Shown here in pieces: positions 36,022 through 44,033 of a stretch of DNA of 64,000 bases. The notes beneath the pieces were generated by a model. The model was given only the letters and a program-made list of their open reading frames with translations. It searched no databases and was not told the DNA's origin. Both the position numbers and the translations under genes were made by a program. Numbering within the stretch: position 1 is the stretch's first letter; each line of letters begins with the position of its first letter. Source of the DNA: Hoeflea sp. YIM 152468. Lineage in GTDB: Bacteria > Pseudomonadota > Alphaproteobacteria > Rhizobiales > Rhizobiaceae. The stretch spans positions 124,001 through 188,000 of the forward strand of contig NZ_JARGET010000011.1 in NCBI RefSeq assembly GCF_029210485.1, given 5' to 3'.

Positions 36022-37026
36022 ATGGCACCAAGACGCGTCCTGACCACCATCGACAGCCACACGGCAGGCCACCCCACCAGGCTCATCACCAGTGGGTTGC
36101 CGCCGCTCAGGGGCCAATCGGTCGCGGAAAAATACGATTGGTTCCAGAAAAATCTGGATGACGTCCGCACCTTGCTGCTGCATGAACCGCGCGGCCATTC
36201 GGCCATGGTCGGCGCGGTGCTGACCGACAGCAAGGTCGCCGATCATGGCGCCTTCTTTCTCGGCAGCTACAACTACCTGCCGATGTGCGGTCATGCGACA
36301 ATCGGCATTGCCGCAAGCCTGAACCACATGGGGCTGTTGCTTCCTGATGATCAGGGCCAGGCCGCCTTTAATCTCGAGGTTCCCGCCGGCCTGGTGCGGG
36401 TAACGGCGAATTACGAGGGCGGGCGGCTTTCCGCGGTTAGCTTCGACAACGTGGCTTCCTATGTTGCAGCCAGCGCGGTTGCGCTGGAAACGCTGCCCGG
36501 ATCGGGCACCTGCGATATTACCTATGGCGGCAACTGGTATGCACTGGTCGAGGCACAGGCTGCCGGCGTCTCACTTGATCCGTCTGGTGTTCATCACGCG
36601 CTCGAAATCGGCGGCAGGATCAAGGCCGAGGTCAACGCCAGGATCGACACCGGTGCGGTACCGGGGGCGAACTCCCATATCCACAGCGTTCTTTTCCATC
36701 AGTCGAACCGCGACGTTGATGGTTTTGCCAGCCGCCAGTTGGTGGTTCTCGCCGCCAACAAATTTGACCGGTCGCCCTGCGGAACCGGCACCTCGGCGCG
36801 TCTGGCGCAATTGCTCGGCGCCAGCCTGATCGAGCCCGGCGAGCCGATCCGGGCAATCAATATTCTCGATGTCGAATTTACGGCCTCCGCCGTGCCGCTG
36901 TCGACCAATGGCGCAAGCCCGATCCGCTACCGGCCGACCATCGAAGGCCTCGCCCATATTACCGGCCTGCACAGCTTTATCCGCAGCGACGACGACCCGA
37001 TTCCCAACGGGTTCCTGTGTCGCTGA
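36022..37026 (+). CDS. Proline racemase/4-hydroxyproline epimerase-family enzyme (second of two)
   Basis: A 334-residue proline-racemase fold, with C89 in LPMCGHATIG and C253 in DRSPCGTGTSAR both present. It differs strongly from the first paralogue (31804), so it is not a recent duplicate. Its motifs TIDSHTAGHPTRLITSG and HEPRGHSAM are closer to the racemase part of the chimeric regulator (ETHTAGHPTRILVEP, QEPRGHAG). It lies eight bases after the GMC gene. Two epimerases in one operon suggest two stereocentres or two substrates. Confidence 0.88.
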   Translation: MAPRRVLTTIDSHTAGHPTRLITSGLPPLRGQSVAEKYDWFQKNLDDVRTLLLHEPRGHSAMVGAVLTDSKVADHGAFFLGSYNYLPMCGHATIGIAASLNHMGLLLPDDQGQAAFNLEVPAGLVRVTANYEGGRLSAVSFDNVASYVAASAVALETLPGSGTCDITYGGNWYALVEAQAAGVSLDPSGVHHALEIGGRIKAEVNARIDTGAVPGANSHIHSVLFHQSNRDVDGFASRQLVVLAANKFDRSPCGTGTSARLAQLLGASLIEPGEPIRAINILDVEFTASAVPLSTNGASPIRYRPTIEGLAHITGLHSFIRSDDDPIPNGFLCR

Positions 37027-37056
37027 ATCCCGCCTCAAACCAACAAGAGAGTGCCC

Positions 37057-38496
37057 ATGATGTATGATGAAAAGATCGAACTGCTGATCGACGGAAAATG
37101 GCGGCCGGCAGGCGATGGCAAGGTTCGCGATTTGGTCAATCCGGCAACGGAGGAAGTGCTTGGCACGGTGCCGCTGTGCAACGACGCTGACATGGCCGAA
37201 GCCACCGAAGCCGCTGCCCGTGGTTTTGCCGTGTGGAAGAAGATGACCGCCGTTCAGCGGTACGCCATCATGATGAAGGCCGCCGCGCTGATCGACGAGC
37301 GCAAGGACCGCATCGGTCGGCTGCTGACCATGGAAAACGGCAAGCCGCTCGCCGAAGCGGTGCCTGAAGTCCAGTTCGGTGCCGAAGTCACGCGCTGGTA
37401 TGCCGAGGAAGGCAAGCGCGCCTATGGCCGCATCGTGCCTGCTCGCATACCCGGTGTTCGCCAGATGGTGTTCAAGGAACCGGTTGGTCCGATCGTAGCC
37501 TTTGCGGCCTGGAACTTCCCGTCCGGCAACGTCGTGCGCAAGATTGCTGGTGCGCTGGGCGCCGGCTGTTCGATTGTCGTCAAGCCGGCCGAGGAAACGC
37601 CCGGTACCGCGGTCGCCATCGCCCGTTGTTTCCAGGACGCAGGCCTTCCCGATGGTGTGCTCAATGTTGTCTTTGGCGACCCCGACCACGTCTCCTCAAC
37701 CCTGCTCAAGTCGCCAGTGTTCAAGAAGGTGACGCTGACCGGTTCCACCGAGATCGGCAAGCTGTTGCAGAAGCGCTCCGCCGACACGCTCAAGCGAGCC
37801 ACCATGGAACTGGGCGGCCACGCGCCAGTCATCGTCCACGCTGACGCCGATCTGGATCTCGCCATCAATACGCTTGTGGCCTTCAAGTTCCGCAATGCCG
37901 GCCAGGTCTGCACCTCTCCGACCCGGTTTTTCGTTCATGAGAGCATCTTCAGCGCCTTCGTCGAAGGCTTTGTCGCCAAAGCCAAGACCATTGTTGTCGG
38001 CAACGGGCTTGAGGCCGGTGTGCAGATGGGGCCGATGATCGCTGAAAGACGCCTTGGCGTGATGGAAGCCTTTGTCGAGGATGCCGTGAGCAAGGGCGCA
38101 ACTGTTGCGCTTGGCGGAAAGCGCATGACCAATCAGGGCTATTTCTTCCAGCCCACGGTATTAACCGATGTTCCCGACGATGCCCGCATTCTCACCGAGG
38201 AGCCGTTCGGCCCGATCGCCCCCTTGATGCCGTTCTCGAGCTTCGATGAAGTGATCGAACGCGCCAATGCGCTGCCCTATGGCCTCGCATCGTTCTGCTT
38301 CACCCGCAGCGGTTCGCTGGCGGCCAGAACCGAGGAAGCGCTGGATGCCGGTCTGGTCGGCGTCAACCATATGGCGGTCTCGACACCGGAAACACCATTT
38401 GGCGGCGTGAATGAATCAGGATTCGGCTCGGAAAGCGGCATGGAAGGGCTGGAAGCGTTCCAGCGCACCAAATTCGTCACGGAATTTGGGCTTTGA
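37057..38496 (+). CDS. Aldehyde dehydrogenase, succinate-semialdehyde dehydrogenase-like (second of two)
   Basis: A 479-residue ALDH with catalytic C285 in NAGQVCTSP, LELGGHAPVIV with the catalytic Glu, and the cofactor-binding FAAWNFPSGNVVRKIAGAL and LTGSTEIGKL. The N-terminus (LLIDGKWRPAG) and overall pattern resemble GabD-like succinate-semialdehyde or 2-oxoglutarate-semialdehyde dehydrogenases. The start at 37057 follows aagagag at a proper distance. It is the last gene of the catabolic module and is followed by a mobile-element-like inverted repeat. Confidence 0.88.
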   Translation: MMYDEKIELLIDGKWRPAGDGKVRDLVNPATEEVLGTVPLCNDADMAEATEAAARGFAVWKKMTAVQRYAIMMKAAALIDERKDRIGRLLTMENGKPLAEAVPEVQFGAEVTRWYAEEGKRAYGRIVPARIPGVRQMVFKEPVGPIVAFAAWNFPSGNVVRKIAGALGAGCSIVVKPAEETPGTAVAIARCFQDAGLPDGVLNVVFGDPDHVSSTLLKSPVFKKVTLTGSTEIGKLLQKRSADTLKRATMELGGHAPVIVHADADLDLAINTLVAFKFRNAGQVCTSPTRFFVHESIFSAFVEGFVAKAKTIVVGNGLEAGVQMGPMIAERRLGVMEAFVEDAVSKGATVALGGKRMTNQGYFFQPTVLTDVPDDARILTEEPFGPIAPLMPFSSFDEVIERANALPYGLASFCFTRSGSLAARTEEALDAGLVGVNHMAVSTPETPFGGVNESGFGSESGMEGLEAFQRTKFVTEFGL

Positions 38497-38562
38497 AACA
38501 AGGCTCAAAATAGGCCGGCTACCTTTTGCTGAGACGAGCTGGGGGATCTTATCCCGGCTCTG

Positions 38563-38674
38563 CTTGAATAGATGGCGTGGGTGCCGCCTTCCTCGTTTCG
38601 TTACTTTCAAAAGCCCGATCTTGGCTTATTGTGATGCCGTCTGAAGAGGGCGGCAATCACCCCATCTATTCAAG
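38563..38674. repeat. MITE-like element with long imperfect terminal inverted repeats
   Basis: cttgaatagatgg (38563-38575) and ccatctattcaag (38662-38674) are perfect inverted repeats. Pairing continues inward imperfectly (gggtgccgccttcctc against gaagagggcggcaatcaccc). The 112-bp element codes for nothing. Its right end is exactly where similarity to the RepA-like gene begins (38675). Confidence 0.5.
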
Positions 38675-38737
38675 GTGATCAAGACACGCAGAGGTCTCTA
38701 TGACCATAAAAGCCGGGCTGATATCCTTGATATCTGA
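38675..38737 (+). pseudogene. Truncated 3' end of a second RepA-like gene
   Basis: In frame this reads VIKTRRGLYDHKSRADILDI then stop, matching the last 20 residues of the intact ATPase (VIKAGRGLYVHKSRADLLDI). Only the 3' end is left, cut off by the MITE-like element on its left. It is the start of backbone repeat copy 2. Confidence 0.85.
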
Positions 38738-38739
38738 CC

Positions 38740-38839
38740 CCCCGAGAGAAAGAAAAGAAGGATAGAAACTGGCAAGGCGAGGTGATCGGCACCCTCTGCA
38801 TTTTCCTTAGATCTTTCTATCTTTCCTTTCTTGCAGGGG
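38740..38839 (+). promoter_or_regulatory. Conserved long stem-loop (copy 2)
   Basis: The left arm begins ccccgagagaaagaaaaga (38740-38758) and the right arm is tctttcctttcttgcagggg (38820-38839). The right arm is identical to copy 1 although the surrounding sequence has diverged. Confidence 0.55.
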
Positions 38840-39126
38840 TATCGCGCTCACGCGAAAAAGACATTGTCACGGCCGGTATCGGAGCACCAAAAATCTACGC
38901 TTCCGGGTAATAAATTGGCGCAAAGCCTGCAGCCGCCTTCGAGGCGCCTGGAAATGGTATTGATTGCAATACGAAATCAATAGTCCGGGGTGCTGAGCTC
39001 GCAGAATCATTGATTTCAATCTGAATAATGTTAAATTAATCAGTGCGTTATTTCAGTTAGCATTCCGACGACCTGCTCGCACAATATTCCGGCCTGCTTT
39101 CATAAAGGCGTCCTAGAACGAAAACG

Positions 39127-39159
39127 TCACCAACTCAAAATGTAGACAAATGTAGACAT
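39127..39159 (-). pseudogene. Tiny remnant of a GIY-YIG nuclease 5' end (copy 2)
   Basis: The minus strand reads MSTFVYILSW then stop, the start of a small GIY-YIG nuclease with the body missing. It corresponds to 26365-26409. Confidence 0.4.
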
Positions 39160-39162
39160 TCG

Positions 39163-39192
39163 CTTCTCACGCGCGCGCGGGCGCGCGAGAAG
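39163..39192. promoter_or_regulatory. GC-rich hairpin upstream of brxA
   Basis: CTTCTC at 39163 and GAGAAG ending at 39192 enclose a CG-alternating stretch (cacgcgcgcgcgggcgcgcg) that can fold on itself. It lies 36 bases before the brxA start and might affect transcription or translation of the BREX operon. A weaker version follows copy 1 at 26413-26440. Confidence 0.4.
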
Positions 39193-39228
39193 GGCGCCAA
39201 CGAGACCGTTGTGTACCGGCTTCGGTGA

Positions 39229-39909
39229 ATGAAGTTGAATAAGCCGAGTGTGATAAAGGAAACGATGATCGAATCGTTTGAGTTTTATGGTGCATCGATA
39301 GTGGCCTCTACCCCGAAACCAAAATACCTGATGTCCTTTTCGACAGGCGGGCTTTTCATCAATGAGAGTGTCGAGCTGGCGGCCCTTCACCGGGAGAGCG
39401 AGGCTTGGAAGGTGACACTTGGCAGGGCGATTGAGTGCGGTCTGGCGACACTTCCGAAGGCCGCTTCGAAACGGAGAACCCTACGCGAGATAACAAACCG
39501 AATCTCGTGCCTGTCGGCTATCGAAAGGGAGTTTCTGATCTCGGAAGCTGACCGCCAGGAACAGCAAGCTGTGCTTTGGCTGGCGACATGCAGGGCCTAT
39601 CGGTTCATTCATGAATTTGCCGTGGAGGTGGTCCGCGAAAGGCACCTGTCCTGGCGTCTGGAACTGGGTCCGGAAGCTTTCGATGTTTTCTTCGGTGCCA
39701 AGGCTGAATGGGATGGCGGCCTGGCAGCGATAAGCAAATCGACACAGCAAAAGCTCAGGCAGGTTCTCTATCGCATGATGCGGGAAGCCGGGCTCCTCAG
39801 CGAGGACGGACATATCCAAACCGTATATTTGTCGCCGAGACTTAAATCACTGATTGTACAAGCCGATCCGGACGGGCTAGAAGTCTTTCCGGGAGGGGAT
39901 TCCGGATGA
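39229..39909 (+). CDS. brxA: BREX protein BrxA (DUF1819)
   Basis: A 226-residue protein of the BrxA/DUF1819 family: SFSTGGLFINESVELAALH and SKRRTLREITNRISCLSAIE are the conserved N-terminal helices, and FIHEFAVEVVRERHLSWRLE the central motif. BrxA is a small DNA-binding helical protein, first gene of type 1 BREX operons. The start at 39229 gives the usual length; a second ATG at 39265 is possible. It overlaps brxB by four bases (ATGA). Confidence 0.88.
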   Translation: MKLNKPSVIKETMIESFEFYGASIVASTPKPKYLMSFSTGGLFINESVELAALHRESEAWKVTLGRAIECGLATLPKAASKRRTLREITNRISCLSAIEREFLISEADRQEQQAVLWLATCRAYRFIHEFAVEVVRERHLSWRLELGPEAFDVFFGAKAEWDGGLAAISKSTQQKLRQVLYRMMREAGLLSEDGHIQTVYLSPRLKSLIVQADPDGLEVFPGGDSG

Positions 39910-40508
39910 ATCACACCATGAGTCGCCGTGAACGGGCCGAACACCTGTTCAAGGTTATCGGTAGCGAACGATTCTTGAACAAGGCAGGGCTCGGCAATGA
40001 AGTGCCGTTCTTCATTTGCCCGTTTCCCCCCGAGGACGGTCTGGCCATGAATGAGGATCGCCAGGATCTGGTCACCCGGCTGGAACATGCCGGGGTTCAT
40101 GTGCTGGATCTGAGTCTTTATGATTTGGCCCTGGAAATACTCCGGGAGCGCGGCATTCTGGAGCAACTGATCGAACGGGAATCTGACACGGACAAGGCGC
40201 AGGTGAAGGAGCTTCTTCAGGGTATTCTTGATCCGGAAACCCATTTGATTCCGAAGATCGGTGATGCAATCGGTTCAATGCCGCACGATGTGATATTCCT
40301 GTCGGGTGTGGGTGAGGTGTACCCCTATATCCGTTCCCACAACGTCTTGAACAATTTGCAAAGCACGGCAAAGGATCGCCCTACGGTCCTCTTCTTCCCG
40401 GGCACCTATACGCACGCGCTGGCCACTGGAGCTTCGCTGGAGCTTTTCGGCCAGCGGCAGGAAGATCGATACTACCGCGCCTTCAACATCATGAACTACG
40501 AGGTCTGA
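39906..40508 (+). CDS. brxB: BREX protein BrxB (DUF1788)
   Basis: A 200-residue protein of the DUF1788 family: FFICPFPPEDGLAMNEDRQDL, DVIFLSGVGEVYPYIRSHNVL (partly quoted: FLSGVGEVYPYIRSHNVLN), and VLFFPGTYTHA are diagnostic. BrxB is required for type 1 BREX defence in tested systems; its biochemical role is not settled. It lies three bases before brxC. Confidence 0.9.
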   Translation: MNHTMSRRERAEHLFKVIGSERFLNKAGLGNEVPFFICPFPPEDGLAMNEDRQDLVTRLEHAGVHVLDLSLYDLALEILRERGILEQLIERESDTDKAQVKELLQGILDPETHLIPKIGDAIGSMPHDVIFLSGVGEVYPYIRSHNVLNNLQSTAKDRPTVLFFPGTYTHALATGASLELFGQRQEDRYYRAFNIMNYEV

Positions 40509-40511
40509 CCC

Positions 40512-43500
40512 ATGGGCACCAAGCTACGCGAAATCTTTGCCAAGCCTGTGGACCGCTCTATCGATGGCGTCATCAAGGCCGACGACATGTCGAGCTTGCT
40601 CATTGAGTTGGACGAGTACGTGATCACCAAGGAGATCGGCCAGCGGCTTGAGCATTTCCTCGATGCCTACAACAATTATGACACGGCAAACGGTGTCTGG
40701 ATTTCCGGCTTTTTCGGTTCGGGTAAATCCCACCTGTTGAAAATGCTCGCCCTCTTGCTGGAGAATGACGAAATCGGCGGAAGGCGCGCCCTCGAATTCT
40801 TCGAAGCGAAACTGGGGAACGAGCCGATGCTGGCCGGCGCGCTGCGCAAGGCGGTGTCGATCCCGTCGAAATCGATCCTTTTCAACATCGACCAGAAGGC
40901 CGACGTGATTTCCAAGACGGATGTCGACGCTCTGCTTTCCGTTTTCCAAAAGGTCTTTGACGAGATGTGCGGCTATTACGGCAAGCAGCCGCATATAGCG
41001 CAGTTCGAGCGGGACCTCGACAGCCGTGGCCAGTTAGGCACTTTCAAGCAGGCATTCGAGCGCATTTCCGGCAAGCCCTGGGAGCGCGGACGTGAGCAGG
41101 TCCTGTTCGAGGAGAAGAACATCGCGGCTGCCTTTGCGGAAGCGACCGGCGGGGAGGTCGCCGCGGATGTTCTTAACCGGTATCGCACCGATACCCGTGT
41201 GTCGATCGAGGATTTCGCCAACACCGTCAAAGCCTGGATTGACGCGCAGCGACCCAAGTTCCGATTGAACTTCTTCGTCGATGAGGTCGGCCAGTTCATT
41301 GCCAACAACGTCAAGCTGATGACCAATCTGCAGACGATCGCAGAAAGCCTGAACACCAAGTGCAAGGGGCAGGCCTGGATCATTGTTACCGCCCAGCAGG
41401 ACATGGGCTCGGTCATTGGAGACATGACCCAGCAGCAGGAGAACGATTTCTCAAAGATCCAGGCCCGGTTTGCCAATCGCATGCCGCTGAATTCTCAGGA
41501 TGTGGCCGAGGTGATCCAGCGGCGCTTGCTGGCCAAGACCGACGAGGGACTGATCACGCTGGGTAACATCTATGCCCGCGAGGAAAACAATCTCCGCACC
41601 CTTTTCGATTTCGGCGACGGCTCCTTCCGCTTCAAGAACTTCAGCAACAAGGAGCAGTTCGCCGCCAGTTACCCATTCCCCAACTATCAGTACGATCTCT
41701 TCCAGCGCGCGATCCAGGGGCTCTCGGTGCACAATGCTTTCGAGGGCAAGCACAGCTCCGTGGGTGAACGTTCGATGCTCGGGGTGTTTCAGGACGTGGC
41801 GAAGAAACTGGCTGACACCGAAGTCGGTAGCATTGCCACATTTGATCTGATGTTCGAGGGCATCCGCACGGCCTTGAAATCATCGGTCCAGCAGTCGATC
41901 CAGCTGGCCGAACGGAACCTCGGCGATGAGTTTGCCCTGCGCGTTCTCAAGTCGCTGTTCCTGGTCAAATACGTCAAGGAATTCAAACCCACCGTCCGCA
42001 ATATCTCCATCCTTCTGCTGTCGGCGTTCGATGCGGATCAGACAGAACAGAAGCGTAAGATCGAAGAGGCGCTGTCACGGCTTGAGCGCGATACGCTGAT
42101 CCAGCGCAATGGCGACGTCTATGAATTCCTCACGCTGGAGGAAAAGGATGTCGAGGCCGAGATCAAGAGTCTGACGGTTGACACGTCCGAGCTGACCAAG
42201 GTCATGGAAGATCTGGCGTTCGACGAAATCCTACGTCACCGCAAAATCAAGCACGTATCGACCGGCATCGAGTATCCGTTCGGGCGCAAGCTTGACGATC
42301 ATCTCCAGGGGCGAGACTACGAGCTGGCGATCAACCTGATTTCGCCGTTCAACGATGATTCCGAAACGCCTGATGCCGTCCGCATGCGCAGCATGGGCCG
42401 CGACGAACTTGCCGTGGTCCTTGGCCGTGATGTCCGCTTCATGCAGGACCTGAGGCTCTTAAAACAGACCGACAAGTTTACGCGTCAGGCTCGAACCGGC
42501 CCTGAGCAATCTAATCGCGATCGTATCGTAGATGAAAAGAGGCATCAGAACGCGCGACGCTATAAGGACATCACCGTTCGCCTGCGCAAGCTGATCGGGG
42601 ATGCGAAGCTGTTTGTCCGCGGTGTCGAGCTGGAGATCGCCGGCGATGACCCGCAGGAGCGTTTGACCAAGGGTTTCCAGCAGCTGGTCGATAAGGTCTA
42701 CACCAATCTGCCGATGCTGCGGTCCACCTACAACGAGGCCGATCTCGTGCGGGCCTGTCAGCCGAATGGAGATTTGTTCGGGGCTGAAGGCAGTGGCTTG
42801 ACCGAGCCGGAACAGGAAGTGCTGAATTTCGCGCAATCCCAGCGCAGCCTCGGCAGCAGGACGACTGCGAAACAGCTGACAGAGCGTTTCGGCTCCAAAC
42901 CCTATGGCTGGCCAAGCCTCGCCATTCTCTGTCTGACCGGAAATCTGGTCACCCGCGGCAAGCTGGAGGCGCGGCTCGATGGCGACCTGCTTGAGGAGAA
43001 GCGCCTGGCCCAGGCGTTGAACAACAGCAACGCCCTGGCCAATATCCTGTTGTCCCCGCAGATCGAGTTTTCCGCGGCCCGGATCCGCGCCTCGCGACAG
43101 GTGTTCAATGATCTGTTCGGCGTGCCGGCCGAAAGCAATGATGCAAGGGCACTGGGGGGCGAATGGCTTGACGCCGTCCGCACGATGCTTGCTGACCTGG
43201 AAACATTTTCGCAGCAAACCTCGGACTATCCGTTCCTGACGGCGCTTGAGCCGCTGCGGCAGCGGATGTCTGACATGCGTGATCAGCAACCGGTGTGGTT
43301 CATCACCGGGCCGGTCGAGCAACAGGATGCGCTGATCGATGCCAAGGAGGATATCCTCGACAAGATCCGCAGCTTCATGAGCGGTCCGCAGCGGGCGATC
43401 TATGACGAGGTGCGGGCGTTCCTCGGCTCACAGGATGCCAACCTCTCCTACGCCGACCCGCAGACTGGTCAGAAGATCCGCGAGGCGCTGGCCGATCTCA

Positions 43501-44033
43501 ATTGCTACAAGGGCAGTTCGATCCAGGAGCTGAAGACCGACTTCTACCGGCTCAAGGAGAGCATCGAGCAGAAGGTGCTGGCGGAGCGCAAAGATGTGGT
43601 GAAGGCGATTGATGCTGTGGCAGACAAGGTTTCGGCCACCAGCGAGTTCAAGGCCCTGACCCTGGAACAGCAAGCACAGATCCAGCGCAGCATTGAGGCG
43701 CACAAGGACGGGCTGGAAAACCAGACCATTATTGCGGTCCTGCGTGACCGGGCAAACGGAGTGCGCACCAACTCCTTGCCGGCGATCATGCGAGACGTCG
43801 TTTCACTGAGCTCGCCCCCGGCGCAACCGGTCCCACCAGGAGCACTGGATGGAATGGGAGAACGCGCTGCGGCACCCCGTCCGCGCCCGCCGGAATTCAC
43901 CAATGCGCGCGAACTCTACATCCCGTTCTCGAAGACCTATCTGGAGAACGAGAGCGATGTGGACCAATACCTCGATGAAATGAAAAAGGCCCTGCTGACC
44001 TCAATCGGCAACGGCAAGAAAGTGTTGATCTGA
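40512..44033 (+). CDS. brxC: BREX ATPase BrxC
   Basis: A 1,173-residue P-loop ATPase, full length for the family. Walker A is GFFGSGKSHLL at residues 66-76; LNFFVDEVGQFIA is the probable Walker B, and AWIIVTAQQDM the sensor region. Long helical, partly coiled-coil segments fill the C-terminal two thirds, with a proline-rich linker near residue 1,100. BrxC belongs to the core complex with PglX and PglZ. Its stop overlaps the pglX start (TGATG). Confidence 0.93.
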   Translation: MGTKLREIFAKPVDRSIDGVIKADDMSSLLIELDEYVITKEIGQRLEHFLDAYNNYDTANGVWISGFFGSGKSHLLKMLALLLENDEIGGRRALEFFEAKLGNEPMLAGALRKAVSIPSKSILFNIDQKADVISKTDVDALLSVFQKVFDEMCGYYGKQPHIAQFERDLDSRGQLGTFKQAFERISGKPWERGREQVLFEEKNIAAAFAEATGGEVAADVLNRYRTDTRVSIEDFANTVKAWIDAQRPKFRLNFFVDEVGQFIANNVKLMTNLQTIAESLNTKCKGQAWIIVTAQQDMGSVIGDMTQQQENDFSKIQARFANRMPLNSQDVAEVIQRRLLAKTDEGLITLGNIYAREENNLRTLFDFGDGSFRFKNFSNKEQFAASYPFPNYQYDLFQRAIQGLSVHNAFEGKHSSVGERSMLGVFQDVAKKLADTEVGSIATFDLMFEGIRTALKSSVQQSIQLAERNLGDEFALRVLKSLFLVKYVKEFKPTVRNISILLLSAFDADQTEQKRKIEEALSRLERDTLIQRNGDVYEFLTLEEKDVEAEIKSLTVDTSELTKVMEDLAFDEILRHRKIKHVSTGIEYPFGRKLDDHLQGRDYELAINLISPFNDDSETPDAVRMRSMGRDELAVVLGRDVRFMQDLRLLKQTDKFTRQARTGPEQSNRDRIVDEKRHQNARRYKDITVRLRKLIGDAKLFVRGVELEIAGDDPQERLTKGFQQLVDKVYTNLPMLRSTYNEADLVRACQPNGDLFGAEGSGLTEPEQEVLNFAQSQRSLGSRTTAKQLTERFGSKPYGWPSLAILCLTGNLVTRGKLEARLDGDLLEEKRLAQALNNSNALANILLSPQIEFSAARIRASRQVFNDLFGVPAESNDARALGGEWLDAVRTMLADLETFSQQTSDYPFLTALEPLRQRMSDMRDQQPVWFITGPVEQQDALIDAKEDILDKIRSFMSGPQRAIYDEVRAFLGSQDANLSYADPQTGQKIREALADLNCYKGSSIQELKTDFYRLKESIEQKVLAERKDVVKAIDAVADKVSATSEFKALTLEQQAQIQRSIEAHKDGLENQTIIAVLRDRANGVRTNSLPAIMRDVVSLSSPPAQPVPPGALDGMGERAAAPRPRPPEFTNARELYIPFSKTYLENESDVDQYLDEMKKALLTSIGNGKKVLI

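Larger units (their letters stand above)
38675..39192 (+). repeat. Backbone repeat, copy 2, uninterrupted
   Basis: This segment matches 23440-23897 plus 26370-26425: the ATPase end, the long stem-loop, AT-rich stretch (ttgattgcaatacgaaatca), aacgaaaacg, and ctcaaaatgtagac repeats. It lies between the catabolic module and the BREX operon. Because copy 1 stands in the same relation to the catabolic module, each cargo follows one copy. Confidence 0.85.

Noticed and set aside
36022-37026. Assigning the second racemase-family enzyme as a trans-3-hydroxyproline dehydratase
   Set aside because: That activity goes with replacement of the second cysteine; here both C89 and C253 are present.
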